13,527 nucleotides of DNA from positions 1-13,527 of the forward strand of contig JAZQCY010000029.1 of the NCBI GenBank assembly GCA_045546555.1, written 5' to 3'. Both the position numbers and the translations under genes were made by a program. Origin of the DNA: UMGS172 sp045546555 (GTDB lineage Bacteria; Bacillota; Clostridia; Oscillospirales; Acutalibacteraceae). Positions 1 through 6,874 of this stretch are shown piece by piece (positions within the stretch are counted from its first letter, which is position 1; each line of letters starts with the position of its first letter). The notes below the pieces were generated by a model. That model was not told the origin of the DNA, did not search any database, and was given only the letters and a program-made list of their open reading frames with translations.

Positions 1-21
1 GACAAGGTGAAAAATTATTGA

Positions 22-115
22 TTTTAAGGCGTAACGGGTTCGACTCTCGTTACCCTAGCTGTCGCCTATGTGCGACAAAGAGCCAAAAGACGCCTTAAAA
101 CCGCCCTTTTAGGCT
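22..115. other. Interleaved inverted repeats, possible pseudoknotted structured RNA
   Basis: Four pairings are visible. P1 is a perfect 11-bp inverted repeat, TTTTAAGGCGT at 22-32 with ACGCCTTAAAA at 90-100. Inside it are P2, an extended 8-bp hairpin (31-38 with 46-53) with loop TTCGACT, and P3, TGTCGC at 60-65 with GCGACA at 72-77. P4 pairs AGCC+AAAAG (81-89) with CTTTT+GGCT (106-115) with one bulged A at 111. P4 brackets the 3' strand of P1, so P1 and P4 would form an H-type pseudoknot or two exclusive folds. P2 matches the tRNA T-arm consensus GTTCRANYC (38-46). The strand of any transcript is unknown and I could not assign a known RNA family. Alternatives are the remnant of a tRNA-targeted integration site or the end of a mobile element lying left of the window. 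Confidence 0.35.
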
Positions 116-119
116 GGTT
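99..119 (-). terminator. Possible weak terminator of the Cys-type hydrolase gene
   Basis: Read on the minus strand just after the hydrolase stop codon, the sequence forms a hairpin (AACC-a-GCC with GGCGGTT, one bulged base, 6-nt loop) followed by a short T-run. It is modest in strength, and the same bases also take part in the larger inverted-repeat element at 22-115, so either structure may be the real one. Confidence 0.4.
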
Positions 120-124
120 CGGGC

Positions 125-1081
125 TTAAATGCTTTGGCTAAGGAAATCTATAACGGCTTGGTCGTATTTTTCGGTGTTGTTTATGCGAAGGTGCGAATGT
201 CCGCCCTTATCGAACCATACAATTTCTTTATCGGGACTACCACAGGCGGCAAAAAGCTCCTTACTCTTTTCGGGCAGGGAGAAAACGTCCTGCTCACCGT
301 AAAGGAACAGTACTCTTTGCTTTACGTTCTTGATAATGTTGATGGGGGCTGTTTTATAAACATCGGTGCCGGTGTGCTTTTTGATCTGGCGCATAGCCAG
401 ATTTTTGACAGGGAACACGGGGCGGTTGAGCTGGATCATGTGGGTGCGGAAGGTTTCGGCGAAGGAGGTAAAGCAACCCTCGGTTACAAGACCCTTGACC
501 GAGTCGGGACAGTTTTCCGAGGTCATGGCAAGCAGACCGGTTGCGGTGCCGACACAAATGGTGTGGAAATATATCTCCTCAATGCCGAACTCGGTTTCAA
601 GCAGCTTGACCCACTCAAGACAGTCTCCGCTTTCCTTGACGCCGATGGTGTTGTAAATGCCGTCGCTGTTGCCGTGGGCACGCTGGTCGATGACCAGAAC
701 ATTGAAGCCGGCCTTCTGATAAGGGGGAGCAAAATAGTAGGAGTACAAAAGGCTTTCGCAACGACCGGGCAGGATAAGCACGCATTTTTTAGAATCGGAA
801 AGGTTATAATATTCACCGTAAAGATTAAGCCCATCGTGTACGATATGAACGTCCTTTCGTTTGTCGGCAACGCTTTTTGCCCACTCACAGCCCATATCAA
901 ACATAGCCTGCTGCTCCTCGTTTTCGGGGCAGGAGCAAACACGTCCCCACTTATCGGGCGAGGTTCTGACCAACTGATCAAAATAAACCGCCTTTGCAAT
1001 GGGTGAGGTTTTCATAAGCATAGCAACAACGCCACCCAACAGTATTACAATAATTATGCATGGAATTAGCCACCAAAGCAT
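125..1081 (-). CDS. Membrane-anchored alpha/beta hydrolase with cysteine nucleophile
   Basis: A 318-residue alpha/beta hydrolase-fold protein. Residues about 5-22 form one hydrophobic N-terminal segment, so it is probably anchored with the catalytic domain outside the membrane. Fold landmarks are VLILPG (101-106) before the oxyanion-hole region, DQRAHGNSD (132-140), and the nucleophile elbow TICVG (174-178). The usual GxSxG serine is Cys176, encoded TGT, and the first glycine is Thr. Candidate Asp265 (GEQD) and His295 (GGH) complete a Cys-Asp-His triad of the type known from dienelactone hydrolase. The ATG at 1081 is chosen because AGGAGG lies 9 nt upstream; the frame stays open further upstream but has no ribosome site there, and the promoter lies within it. 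It is a single-gene unit, divergent from the FakB/FakA operon. The substrate is unknown; esterase, thioesterase or a non-hydrolytic role are all possible. Confidence 0.85.
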   Translation of the reverse strand: MLWWLIPCIIIVILLGGVVAMLMKTSPIAKAVYFDQLVRTSPDKWGRVCSCPENEEQQAMFDMGCEWAKSVADKRKDVHIVHDGLNLYGEYYNLSDSKKCVLILPGRCESLLYSYYFAPPYQKAGFNVLVIDQRAHGNSDGIYNTIGVKESGDCLEWVKLLETEFGIEEIYFHTICVGTATGLLAMTSENCPDSVKGLVTEGCFTSFAETFRTHMIQLNRPVFPVKNLAMRQIKKHTGTDVYKTAPINIIKNVKQRVLFLYGEQDVFSLPEKSKELFAACGSPDKEIVWFDKGGHSHLRINNTEKYDQAVIDFLSQSI

Positions 1082-1136
1082 AGGTATAGACCTCCTAAAT
1101 AATATCAAGTCGTAATAATGGTTACAAACTACAAAC

Positions 1137-1156
1137 ATAATAAGACATCTTATTAT
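1137..1156. promoter_or_regulatory. 9-2-9 palindrome over the hydrolase -10 box, candidate operator
   Basis: ATAATAAGA and TCTTATTAT form a perfect 9-bp inverted repeat separated by CA. It covers most of the minus-strand -10 hexamer (1152-1157) and the expected transcription start. A dimeric repressor bound here would block the hydrolase promoter. The regulator is not identified; part of the symmetry comes from AT-richness. Confidence 0.4.
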
Positions 1157-1180
1157 AACAGAGATGAAAGAAAATTGCAC
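1152..1180 (-). promoter_or_regulatory. Promoter of the Cys-type hydrolase
   Basis: On the minus strand a perfect TATAAT (1157-1152) is preceded by TGT, making an extended -10, with a weak -35 GTGCAA (1180-1175) at 17-bp spacing. The start of transcription would fall near 1145, leaving a leader of about 60 nt before the AGGAGG site. Confidence 0.6.
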
Positions 1181-1208
1181 TATTTTTTTTGCAAATTGTC
1201 GTATTTTC

Positions 1209-1237
1209 TTGAAATTTGAAGTGTGATGTGGTATAGT
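1209..1237 (+). promoter_or_regulatory. Promoter of the fakB-fakB-fakA-plsX operon
   Basis: TTGAAA (1209-1214) and TATAGT (1232-1237) are separated by exactly 17 bp, and TGG directly precedes the -10, giving an extended -10 promoter. Transcription would start near 1244. The leader contains a small inverted repeat, TTTTGT-CA-ACAAAA (1255-1268), just before the ribosome site, which might be an operator or an RNA hairpin. I found no obvious match to the FapR or FabT operator consensus. Confidence 0.65.
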
Positions 1238-1289
1238 AAAGTGTATTCGTGTTGTTTTGTCAACAAAAATATTTTGAGGAGCAATGATT

Positions 1290-2234
1290 ATGAGCAATTT
1301 TGCAATTGTAGCCGATACTGCGTGCGATCTGCACAAGGGCCTTCGTGAGCGCTTCGGCGTGGATGCATACGTCCGCGGCATTTTGTATCATCCCGACGGC
1401 AAGCAGGAAAGCTGTTCCTTGGATTGGGAGACCATGACCGCCAAGGAGTATTACGATTCCATGAAGGGCAGAAAGGCGCTTTACACCACCGCAACCCCTC
1501 CCGTGGGTGAGGTTATGGAGACCTACGAGCGCTTCTTGAAGGAGGGCCGTGACGTTTTGAGCATCAGCCTTTCGGCAGGACTTTCGGCCTGCTGGCAGAT
1601 GACCGTCGGTGTTGCCAAGGAGCTTATGGAAAAGTATCCCGACCGCAAAATCATCTGCATCGACTCTCAGCGTTATTCCACCGCGCTGGCTTTGCTGGTT
1701 ATCGAGGCCTGCATGCAGAGAGATGCCGGCAAGTCCATCGATGAAACGGCCGCATATCTTGACGAGGTCAAGCATACCGTTCATCAGATGGGTTCTATGG
1801 ATGACCTGTTCTTCCTTGTAAAGACCGGCCGTGTCACCAACTTCAAGGCCTTCTTCGGTCAGATGATCGGTCTTAACATTATGGCCGACTTTAACGAAAA
1901 GGGAATGTCCGAGGTTGTCGGTAAGCTCAAGGGCCCCAAAAATATGATCGATGCCACCATCAAGTATATTAAGGAAATGGCAATTGATCCCGAAAATCAG
2001 ATCATGTTTGTTGCCCACACCAACCGTGAGCCTGCCGCCGAGCTTTTGGCTCAGCGTATCCGTGAGGAGATCAAGCCCAAAGAGGTCATCATCAACACCG
2101 TCGGTGCCGCCTGCGGCGCTACCATCGGCCCCGGTCTTTGTGCCGCTTTCTTTAAGGGCGCACCCACAAGTAAGGATATGGCTGTTGAAAAGGGGCTTAT
2201 GGAAAAGATTATTGCCGAACAGAAGGCTAAATAA
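1290..2234 (+). CDS. DegV family fatty-acid-binding protein (FakB-like), copy 1
   Basis: A 314-residue cytoplasmic DegV protein. Characterised members (FakB) hold a fatty acid in a buried pocket and present its carboxyl group to the kinase FakA. Landmarks are the N-terminal FAIVADTACDL, TTATPP (66-71), the SLSAGLSACW loop (93-102), IDSQRYS (124-130), LVKTGRV (176-182) and CGATIGPG (275-282). In the last motif the family's usual His is Thr278, and the second loop departs from the common SSxLSGTY. This suggests an altered carboxylate contact or a different ligand. I chose the second ATG (1290) over 1284 because GAGGA at 1276-1280 is then 9 nt away rather than 3, and because copy 2 begins at the equivalent residue (MSFAI). 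It is the first gene of the operon; 31 bp separate it from copy 2. Confidence 0.9.
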   Translation: MSNFAIVADTACDLHKGLRERFGVDAYVRGILYHPDGKQESCSLDWETMTAKEYYDSMKGRKALYTTATPPVGEVMETYERFLKEGRDVLSISLSAGLSACWQMTVGVAKELMEKYPDRKIICIDSQRYSTALALLVIEACMQRDAGKSIDETAAYLDEVKHTVHQMGSMDDLFFLVKTGRVTNFKAFFGQMIGLNIMADFNEKGMSEVVGKLKGPKNMIDATIKYIKEMAIDPENQIMFVAHTNREPAAELLAQRIREEIKPKEVIINTVGAACGATIGPGLCAAFFKGAPTSKDMAVEKGLMEKIIAEQKAK

Positions 2235-2265
2235 TTATAAAGGTTAAATTTAGGAGGAAACAAAA

Positions 2266-3150
2266 ATGAGTTTTGCAATCATTACCGATTCCACCAGCGA
2301 TATGTGTGCTGAGCTTCGTGAGCAGTACAATATCGACTATGTTGCCATGAACTACGTTCTTGACGGTGAGGAGTTCCCCGCATCACTTGACTGGACAAGT
2401 CACTCTCCCAAGGAGTTTTACGATATGATGCGTAACGGCAAGCGCTTCACCACCACTCAGGTTCCCCGTGAGCAGTTTGAGGAAAAGTTTACCTACTACC
2501 TCGACAAGGGTCAGGACGTGCTTTATATTGCTTGTTCATCGGCACTTTCGGGCTCTTATAACCTTTCGACCGTTATTGCAGAGGAGATCAACGCAAAGTA
2601 TGCCGACAATAAGGTCTACTGTGTCGACTCCCGTATAAGCTCACTCGGTGAGGCCTACGTTTGCTTTATGGCCGACGAGCAGAGAAAGCAGGGCAAATCG
2701 GCCGCCGAAGCAGCAGAGTATCTCGTTGCCAACCGTCTCAAGGTCAATCAGGTCGGCACCGTTGAGAGCCTTGAGTACCTTAAAAAGGCAGGCCGCATCA
2801 AGGCCTCCAAGGCCTTCTTCGGCAACCTTTTCGGTGTAAAGCCCATCATCATTTCCGATATCAAGGGTCAGAACTATGCCTACCGCAAGGTCAAGGGCTC
2901 ACTCAACTCCAAGCTGGCCATTGTTGAGGATATCGAAAATGCCGTTATCAATCCCGAGGAGCAGACCCTTTACATCTCTCACGCTGACAATGAGGAGGGT
3001 GCGCTTCAGCTCCGTGACCTTATTATGGAAAAGGTACCCTTTAAGGATTGCCACATCGGCTACATAACTCCTATTGTCGGCTCCTGCGTAGGACCCGGAA
3101 CCGTTATCGGCTTCTGCTACGGCACCGAAGTAACTATTGAGGGTGAGTAA
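2266..3150 (+). CDS. DegV family fatty-acid-binding protein (FakB-like), copy 2
   Basis: A 294-residue paralogue of the preceding gene, closer to canonical FakB. It has FAIITDSTSDM at the N terminus, FTTTQVP (61-67), SSALSGSYNL (91-100), VDSRISSLGEA (120-130), KKAGRIKASK (173-182) and VGSCVGPGT (271-279). The glycine-rich motif again lacks the usual His, here Cys274. An AGGAGG ribosome site precedes the ATG. The stop is 3 nt before the fakA start, so translation is probably coupled to the kinase. Two FakB proteins with one FakA is the arrangement in which each carrier prefers a different acyl chain type in studied Firmicutes; which prefers what here cannot be read from sequence. Confidence 0.93.
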   Translation: MSFAIITDSTSDMCAELREQYNIDYVAMNYVLDGEEFPASLDWTSHSPKEFYDMMRNGKRFTTTQVPREQFEEKFTYYLDKGQDVLYIACSSALSGSYNLSTVIAEEINAKYADNKVYCVDSRISSLGEAYVCFMADEQRKQGKSAAEAAEYLVANRLKVNQVGTVESLEYLKKAGRIKASKAFFGNLFGVKPIIISDIKGQNYAYRKVKGSLNSKLAIVEDIENAVINPEEQTLYISHADNEEGALQLRDLIMEKVPFKDCHIGYITPIVGSCVGPGTVIGFCYGTEVTIEGE

Positions 3151-3153
3151 TTA

Positions 3154-4773
3154 ATGCGTATTGAAAAGCTGGATGTTCGTCTGTGGCAGGATATGCTTAC
3201 AGGCGGCTATATCAACCTTAAACGCAACATGACGGTCGTCGACGAGTTGAACGTATTTCCCGTTCCCGACGGCGATACCGGAAAAAATATGACCATGACC
3301 ATTGAGGGCGGTGTATCGGGTACCCGTAACGAGTTTGACTCGTTGGGCAATTTGATGCAAAAGTTCTCAAGAAGCTCGCTTCTTTCGGCAAGGGGTAATT
3401 CGGGCGTTATTCTTTCGCAGTTTATCCGCGGTCTTGCCGTTGGCTCTGAGGGGTTGGACTACTTTACGGTTGAATCCTTTGCCAAGGCCTTCAAAAGCGG
3501 TTGTGAATACGCTTATCACGCCGTTGCCACCCCGACCGAGGGAACCATGCTGACCGTTATCCGTGAAGCAAGCGAATACCTTGAGGCGGTTAAGATCAAG
3601 GATTTCACCGATTGCTTTGACCGATTGCTGACCGTTATGCACCGTTCACTCAAAAACACTCCCAAACTTTTGGCCGTGTTAAGAGAAGCCGGAGTTGTAG
3701 ACTCGGGCGGCGCAGGTATCGTCTGCATTTTTGAAGGAATGCAGTCGGTGCTCAAGGGCAACCCTTTGGAGGATATCGATATTCCCGTAGAAACCTCGGC
3801 ATCCGATATTGCGTTTGACGAAAACAGCGAGCTTGAATTTGGCTACTGTACCGAGTTTATCCTGCAGCTGCAAACTTCAAAGACCGATATCTCGGCCTTT
3901 AGCTTGAGCGATATGACCGAAAAGCTGCACGAGTTTGGTGACTCTATCGTCACCGTTCAGGACGGCAGTCTTGTAAAGGTTCACATTCACTCCTTCAATC
4001 CCGAGGATGTTATAAAATATGTAAGACAGTACGGCGAAATGATTACTGTGAAGATCGAAAATATGTCGGTTCAGCACAGTGAGATTGCCTCAAGCAAACC
4101 CGAACGACAGAAGTTTGCCGTCGTTGCTACCGCAACGGGTGAGGGACTTATCGGCTTCTTTGAGGGTGTAGGCGTCAGCGCCGTTATCGATGGCGGACGC
4201 ACCAACAACCCCTCGACCGAGGACTTTATCGAGGCCTTTAAAAAGGTCAATGCCGAATATATCGTCGTTCTTCCCAATGATTCCAACGTAGTGCTGACCG
4301 CCGAGCAGGCCGCCGCACTTTACACCGATGCCGATGTCAGGGTCGTCAAGACCAAGTCATTGGCCGAGGGCTATTCCGCTTTGTCGATGATGGATCTTTC
4401 GGTCGATACCATCGAGCATCTTATTTCCGACATGACCGCAGGTCTGCCCAATGTTTCGACCGGCTACGTTACCACCGCAACAAGAGATGCCTTTATCTCG
4501 GGTGTTAACATCAAGAAGGATGATTGGATGGGTCTTGAGGGTGATACCGTTTATGCCTCGACCGACAGCCCCATAAAGGCCGCCAAGGAGCTGTTCCAAA
4601 GGCTTCCCGACATTGACGACAAGCAGGTCGTCACCGCATTCTACGGCAAAGAGGTCTCCGAGGATGAGTTGGCCGAGCTTGAGGCCTTCTTCCGGGAGGA
4701 GTTTCCCTTGCTTGAGGTTGGCTTTATCGAGGGCGGTCAGGACGTTTACCGCTACATTTTCGCTATTGAGTAA
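3154..4773 (+). CDS. fakA: Fatty acid kinase FakA (DAK2/YloV family)
   Basis: A 539-residue protein, the usual length for FakA, which phosphorylates FakB-bound fatty acid with ATP to give acyl-phosphate. The N-terminal DhaL-type kinase domain (about 1-200) shows the metal-nucleotide motif PVPDGDTGKNM (36-46), SARGNSG (about 78-84) and VDSGGAG (about 182-188). The middle domain (about 220-300) has FGYCTEF and VKVHIH; from memory, the matching Cys and two His bind zinc in the staphylococcal enzyme. The C-terminal part (about 315-539) is the DegV-like region that contacts FakB, with VLPNDSN near 371-377. It sits 3 nt after one fakB and 11 nt before plsX. A GAGGG stretch within the end of fakB serves as ribosome site. 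No key residue appears missing. Confidence 0.95.
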   Translation: MRIEKLDVRLWQDMLTGGYINLKRNMTVVDELNVFPVPDGDTGKNMTMTIEGGVSGTRNEFDSLGNLMQKFSRSSLLSARGNSGVILSQFIRGLAVGSEGLDYFTVESFAKAFKSGCEYAYHAVATPTEGTMLTVIREASEYLEAVKIKDFTDCFDRLLTVMHRSLKNTPKLLAVLREAGVVDSGGAGIVCIFEGMQSVLKGNPLEDIDIPVETSASDIAFDENSELEFGYCTEFILQLQTSKTDISAFSLSDMTEKLHEFGDSIVTVQDGSLVKVHIHSFNPEDVIKYVRQYGEMITVKIENMSVQHSEIASSKPERQKFAVVATATGEGLIGFFEGVGVSAVIDGGRTNNPSTEDFIEAFKKVNAEYIVVLPNDSNVVLTAEQAAALYTDADVRVVKTKSLAEGYSALSMMDLSVDTIEHLISDMTAGLPNVSTGYVTTATRDAFISGVNIKKDDWMGLEGDTVYASTDSPIKAAKELFQRLPDIDDKQVVTAFYGKEVSEDELAELEAFFREEFPLLEVGFIEGGQDVYRYIFAIE

Positions 4774-4784
4774 GTGGTGCATTT

Positions 4785-5774
4785 ATGAAAAAGATAATTG
4801 TTGATATCTTTGGTGCCGACAACGGCCCCGAGCCGATAATCAAGGGCAGTCTTAATGCTTTGGAGCATTTTCCCGAGCTTGGTCTTGTGTTTGTCGGTGA
4901 CCGTGAAACGGTCGAAGCTTACTGCACCGTTGACGGTGACAGAATTGAGCTTATCGAAACCTCGGATTTCATCTCCAACAACGAAAATCCGCAGGTCATC
5001 TTCACGGGTCGTGACGAAAGTTCCATTGCCATGGGCTATAAAAGGCTCAAGACCGATGATGATTGCATTGGTATGATAAGCGCAGGCAGTACGGGTGCTC
5101 TGCTCATCGGCAGTATCTGCCGCTTGGGACTCATCAAGGGTCTTAAAACACCCGCACTTTTGTCCAACTTGCCGCTTTATAACGGCAGAATGGTCTGCCT
5201 TGTCGACTGCGGAGCCAACGTTCAGGCAACAGCCAAGGATCTTTGCCGTTTTGCCGTAATGGGCAATGCTTTGAGCTATTGCATGGGCAACTCCGAAAGC
5301 CCCAGGGTCGGTCTTTTGTCGGTCGGACGTGAGGATCGCAAAGGCATTCCGCTGACGCTTGAAGCATTTGAGCTTATTAAGCAACAGCCGCTTAACTTCA
5401 TCGGCAATGTTGAGGGTAGTGATATGGTTACCGGCTATGCCGACGTTGTTGTTGCCGACGGCTTTGCGGGCAATATCCTGCTTAAAGCCTCCGAGGCCTC
5501 GGGTCTTGTGGCCAAGGGCGTTGTCGAGCACATTGCCAAGCAGTTTGGCCAAGAGGACAGCGAAATGGTCAAGGCCATGTCCGAGCATCTGCGCCTATCC
5601 TTCGACTACAACCGCCGTGGCGGCGCAACCTTCTTAGGTACCGCCAAGCCGGTTATCAAAATGCACGGCTGTGCAACAGTTGAAACACCGTTTGCCTGTA
5701 TCGATCAGCTCTTAAAGCTTAAAGCCGCAGGCTTCGACGAGAAAATAAAATCGGCATTGGAAAATATGAACTAA
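4785..5774 (+). CDS. plsX: Phosphate acyltransferase PlsX
   Basis: A 329-residue PlsX, the peripheral membrane enzyme that interconverts acyl-ACP and acyl-phosphate; acyl-phosphate is the donor for PlsY in phospholipid synthesis. Recognisable motifs are FGADNGPEP (9-17, in place of the common GGDxxP), SAGSTGALL (99-107), CLVDCGANVQA (138-148), VGLLSVGREDRKG (175-187), NFIGNVEG (204-211), DVVVADGFAGN (220-230) and RRGGATFLG (277-285). The start has only a poor ribosome site (GTGGTG), which fits coupling to fakA 11 nt upstream. It is the last gene of the operon. In many Firmicutes plsX is followed by fabD, fabG or acpP; here the next gene is convergent, so plsX is tied to fatty-acid uptake rather than to a fab cluster. 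Confidence 0.96.
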   Translation: MKKIIVDIFGADNGPEPIIKGSLNALEHFPELGLVFVGDRETVEAYCTVDGDRIELIETSDFISNNENPQVIFTGRDESSIAMGYKRLKTDDDCIGMISAGSTGALLIGSICRLGLIKGLKTPALLSNLPLYNGRMVCLVDCGANVQATAKDLCRFAVMGNALSYCMGNSESPRVGLLSVGREDRKGIPLTLEAFELIKQQPLNFIGNVEGSDMVTGYADVVVADGFAGNILLKASEASGLVAKGVVEHIAKQFGQEDSEMVKAMSEHLRLSFDYNRRGGATFLGTAKPVIKMHGCATVETPFACIDQLLKLKAAGFDEKIKSALENMN

Positions 5775-5776
5775 AA

Positions 5777-5808
5777 AATGCGATACCGATTTTCGTCGGT
5801 ATCGCATT
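5777..5808. terminator. Bidirectional terminator between plsX and the glycosyltransferase gene
   Basis: A perfect 12-bp stem, ATGCGATACCGA (5778-5789) with TCGGTATCGCAT (5796-5807), extended by one A-T pair, with a 6-nt loop. On the minus strand it is followed by six T; on the plus strand by TGCTTTT. It can therefore end both the convergent operons. Confidence 0.9.
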
Positions 5809-5823
5809 GCTTTTGCGGTTATT

Positions 5824-6837
5824 CTATTTTTTTAGTCGGTGCATCTTTTTGTGAACCTGATATTCAACAAAAAGCATTACCACCGCCGCAATGTTGACCA
5901 CAATGAACATGGGGACAACGTGGGTAAAGGCACCCACCGTTTCGACCACACCTGTGTAGACCGTGGCACGGATTATGCAGAACAGCAGGGTTCGCAATCC
6001 GTCCTTATATTTCACCTTGCGGAAAACGATGAACTTCTGAAGCATAAAGTTTATGGCGGCCGACACCATAACGGCGGTCGGAACCATAAAGCGGTAGTGC
6101 TGATACTCAAAAACGATCGAGAACACCAAGGTCAAAAGCTCCCACAAAAGGATGCTGAACAGTGACGGCCAAACGCTGAAGAACAGACGCTTGTAAATAC
6201 GAACCGTGTCAAGCACAGGGTTAAAGTGTGAGCTGCGGTTGCCGTCAAGATAAATTGCCCTTATCGGCAGTGTATGTATCTTAATGCCCTGCTTGTCCGC
6301 AAAGCAAAGCATATTCATTTCATAGTCGTATTTGTCACCCTTGACCACCGTCAGCCATTCAAGATGCTTTACCGCAAAGCCTCTGAGGCCCGACTGATTA
6401 TCGTCAAAATAGTGACCGTTCATCGTGGTGTAAACGATCTTCGACAATGTGTTGCCGAATTTCGATCGGGCAGGCATTTTGCCTTCAAATTGGCGCACCG
6501 TCAGCACAAAATCCTTACCGTCAAGCAGCTGCTCACGCACCCGGACGATGTCCTCAACCGTGTGCTGACCGTCGGCATCGGCGGTTATGAACTCGGTACA
6601 ATCGGGGTAATGCTCCAAAATGGCCTTAAAGCCTTTTTTCAGAGCCGCACCCTTGCCCTCATTTCTTTTGGAATGGATAACGGCCGCTTTTTTTGAAACC
6701 GCTTCAAAAACGCCGTCACATTCCTTGTCGCTGCCATCGTTTATGACCAGCACCGAAAAGTCGTTTTGACAAAGCTCGTCAACCAACCTTACAAGCTGTT
6801 CGTCAGGCTGATACGCAGGTATCACGACTACACTCAT
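5824..6837 (-). CDS. GT2 glycosyltransferase fused to a GtrA-like membrane domain
   Basis: A 337-residue membrane protein. Residues 1 to about 215 form a family 2 glycosyltransferase domain: VVVIPAYQP (2-10), INDGSD (32-37), NEGKGAALKKGF (59-70), the metal-binding ADADGQH (86-92) and NQSGLRGF (147-154), a pattern like dolichyl-phosphate mannose or undecaprenyl-phosphate sugar synthases. Residues about 222-335 hold four hydrophobic segments typical of GtrA-like proteins, with INFMLQKFIVF (262-272). It probably transfers a sugar from a nucleotide donor to a lipid carrier at the inner membrane face. GGAGGGG lies a few bases upstream of the ATG. It is the second gene of a minus-strand operon, 37 nt after the hydrolase. 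Sugar and final product are unknown. Confidence 0.88.
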   Translation of the reverse strand: MSVVVIPAYQPDEQLVRLVDELCQNDFSVLVINDGSDKECDGVFEAVSKKAAVIHSKRNEGKGAALKKGFKAILEHYPDCTEFITADADGQHTVEDIVRVREQLLDGKDFVLTVRQFEGKMPARSKFGNTLSKIVYTTMNGHYFDDNQSGLRGFAVKHLEWLTVVKGDKYDYEMNMLCFADKQGIKIHTLPIRAIYLDGNRSSHFNPVLDTVRIYKRLFFSVWPSLFSILLWELLTLVFSIVFEYQHYRFMVPTAVMVSAAINFMLQKFIVFRKVKYKDGLRTLLFCIIRATVYTGVVETVGAFTHVVPMFIVVNIAAVVMLFVEYQVHKKMHRLKK

Positions 6838-6874
6838 ACGTTTGTCCCCTCCAAAAATCGAAAAACTCTGAAAA

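Noticed and set aside
1..9. Shared GACAAGGTG at the window start and in the citrate synthase terminator (12573)
   Set aside because: Nine bases with no further similarity around them; most likely chance.
31..60. 3' end of a tRNA or tmRNA gene (GGGTTCGACTC T-arm)
   Set aside because: After the 5-bp T-stem the pairing continues by three bases into what would be the acceptor strand, no CCA follows, no anticodon arm fits at the right distance upstream, and the following sequence pairs elsewhere. A true tRNA would also need a 5' half left of the window that I cannot see.
134..1006. Long plus-strand reading frame antisense to the Cys hydrolase
   Set aside because: Its protein shows no family motif and no good ribosome site; it mirrors the codon bias of the real gene.
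1082..1381. N-terminal extension of the Cys-hydrolase reading frame
   Set aside because: The frame is open but contains the promoter, the palindrome and part of the divergent FakB gene; AGGAGG fixes the start at 1081.
1260..2018. Minus-strand reading frame across the first FakB gene
   Set aside because: The opposite strand encodes a clear DegV protein; the antisense product has no recognisable domain.
4752..5588. Minus-strand reading frame across plsX
   Set aside because: It is antisense to well-conserved PlsX motifs and has no motif of its own.
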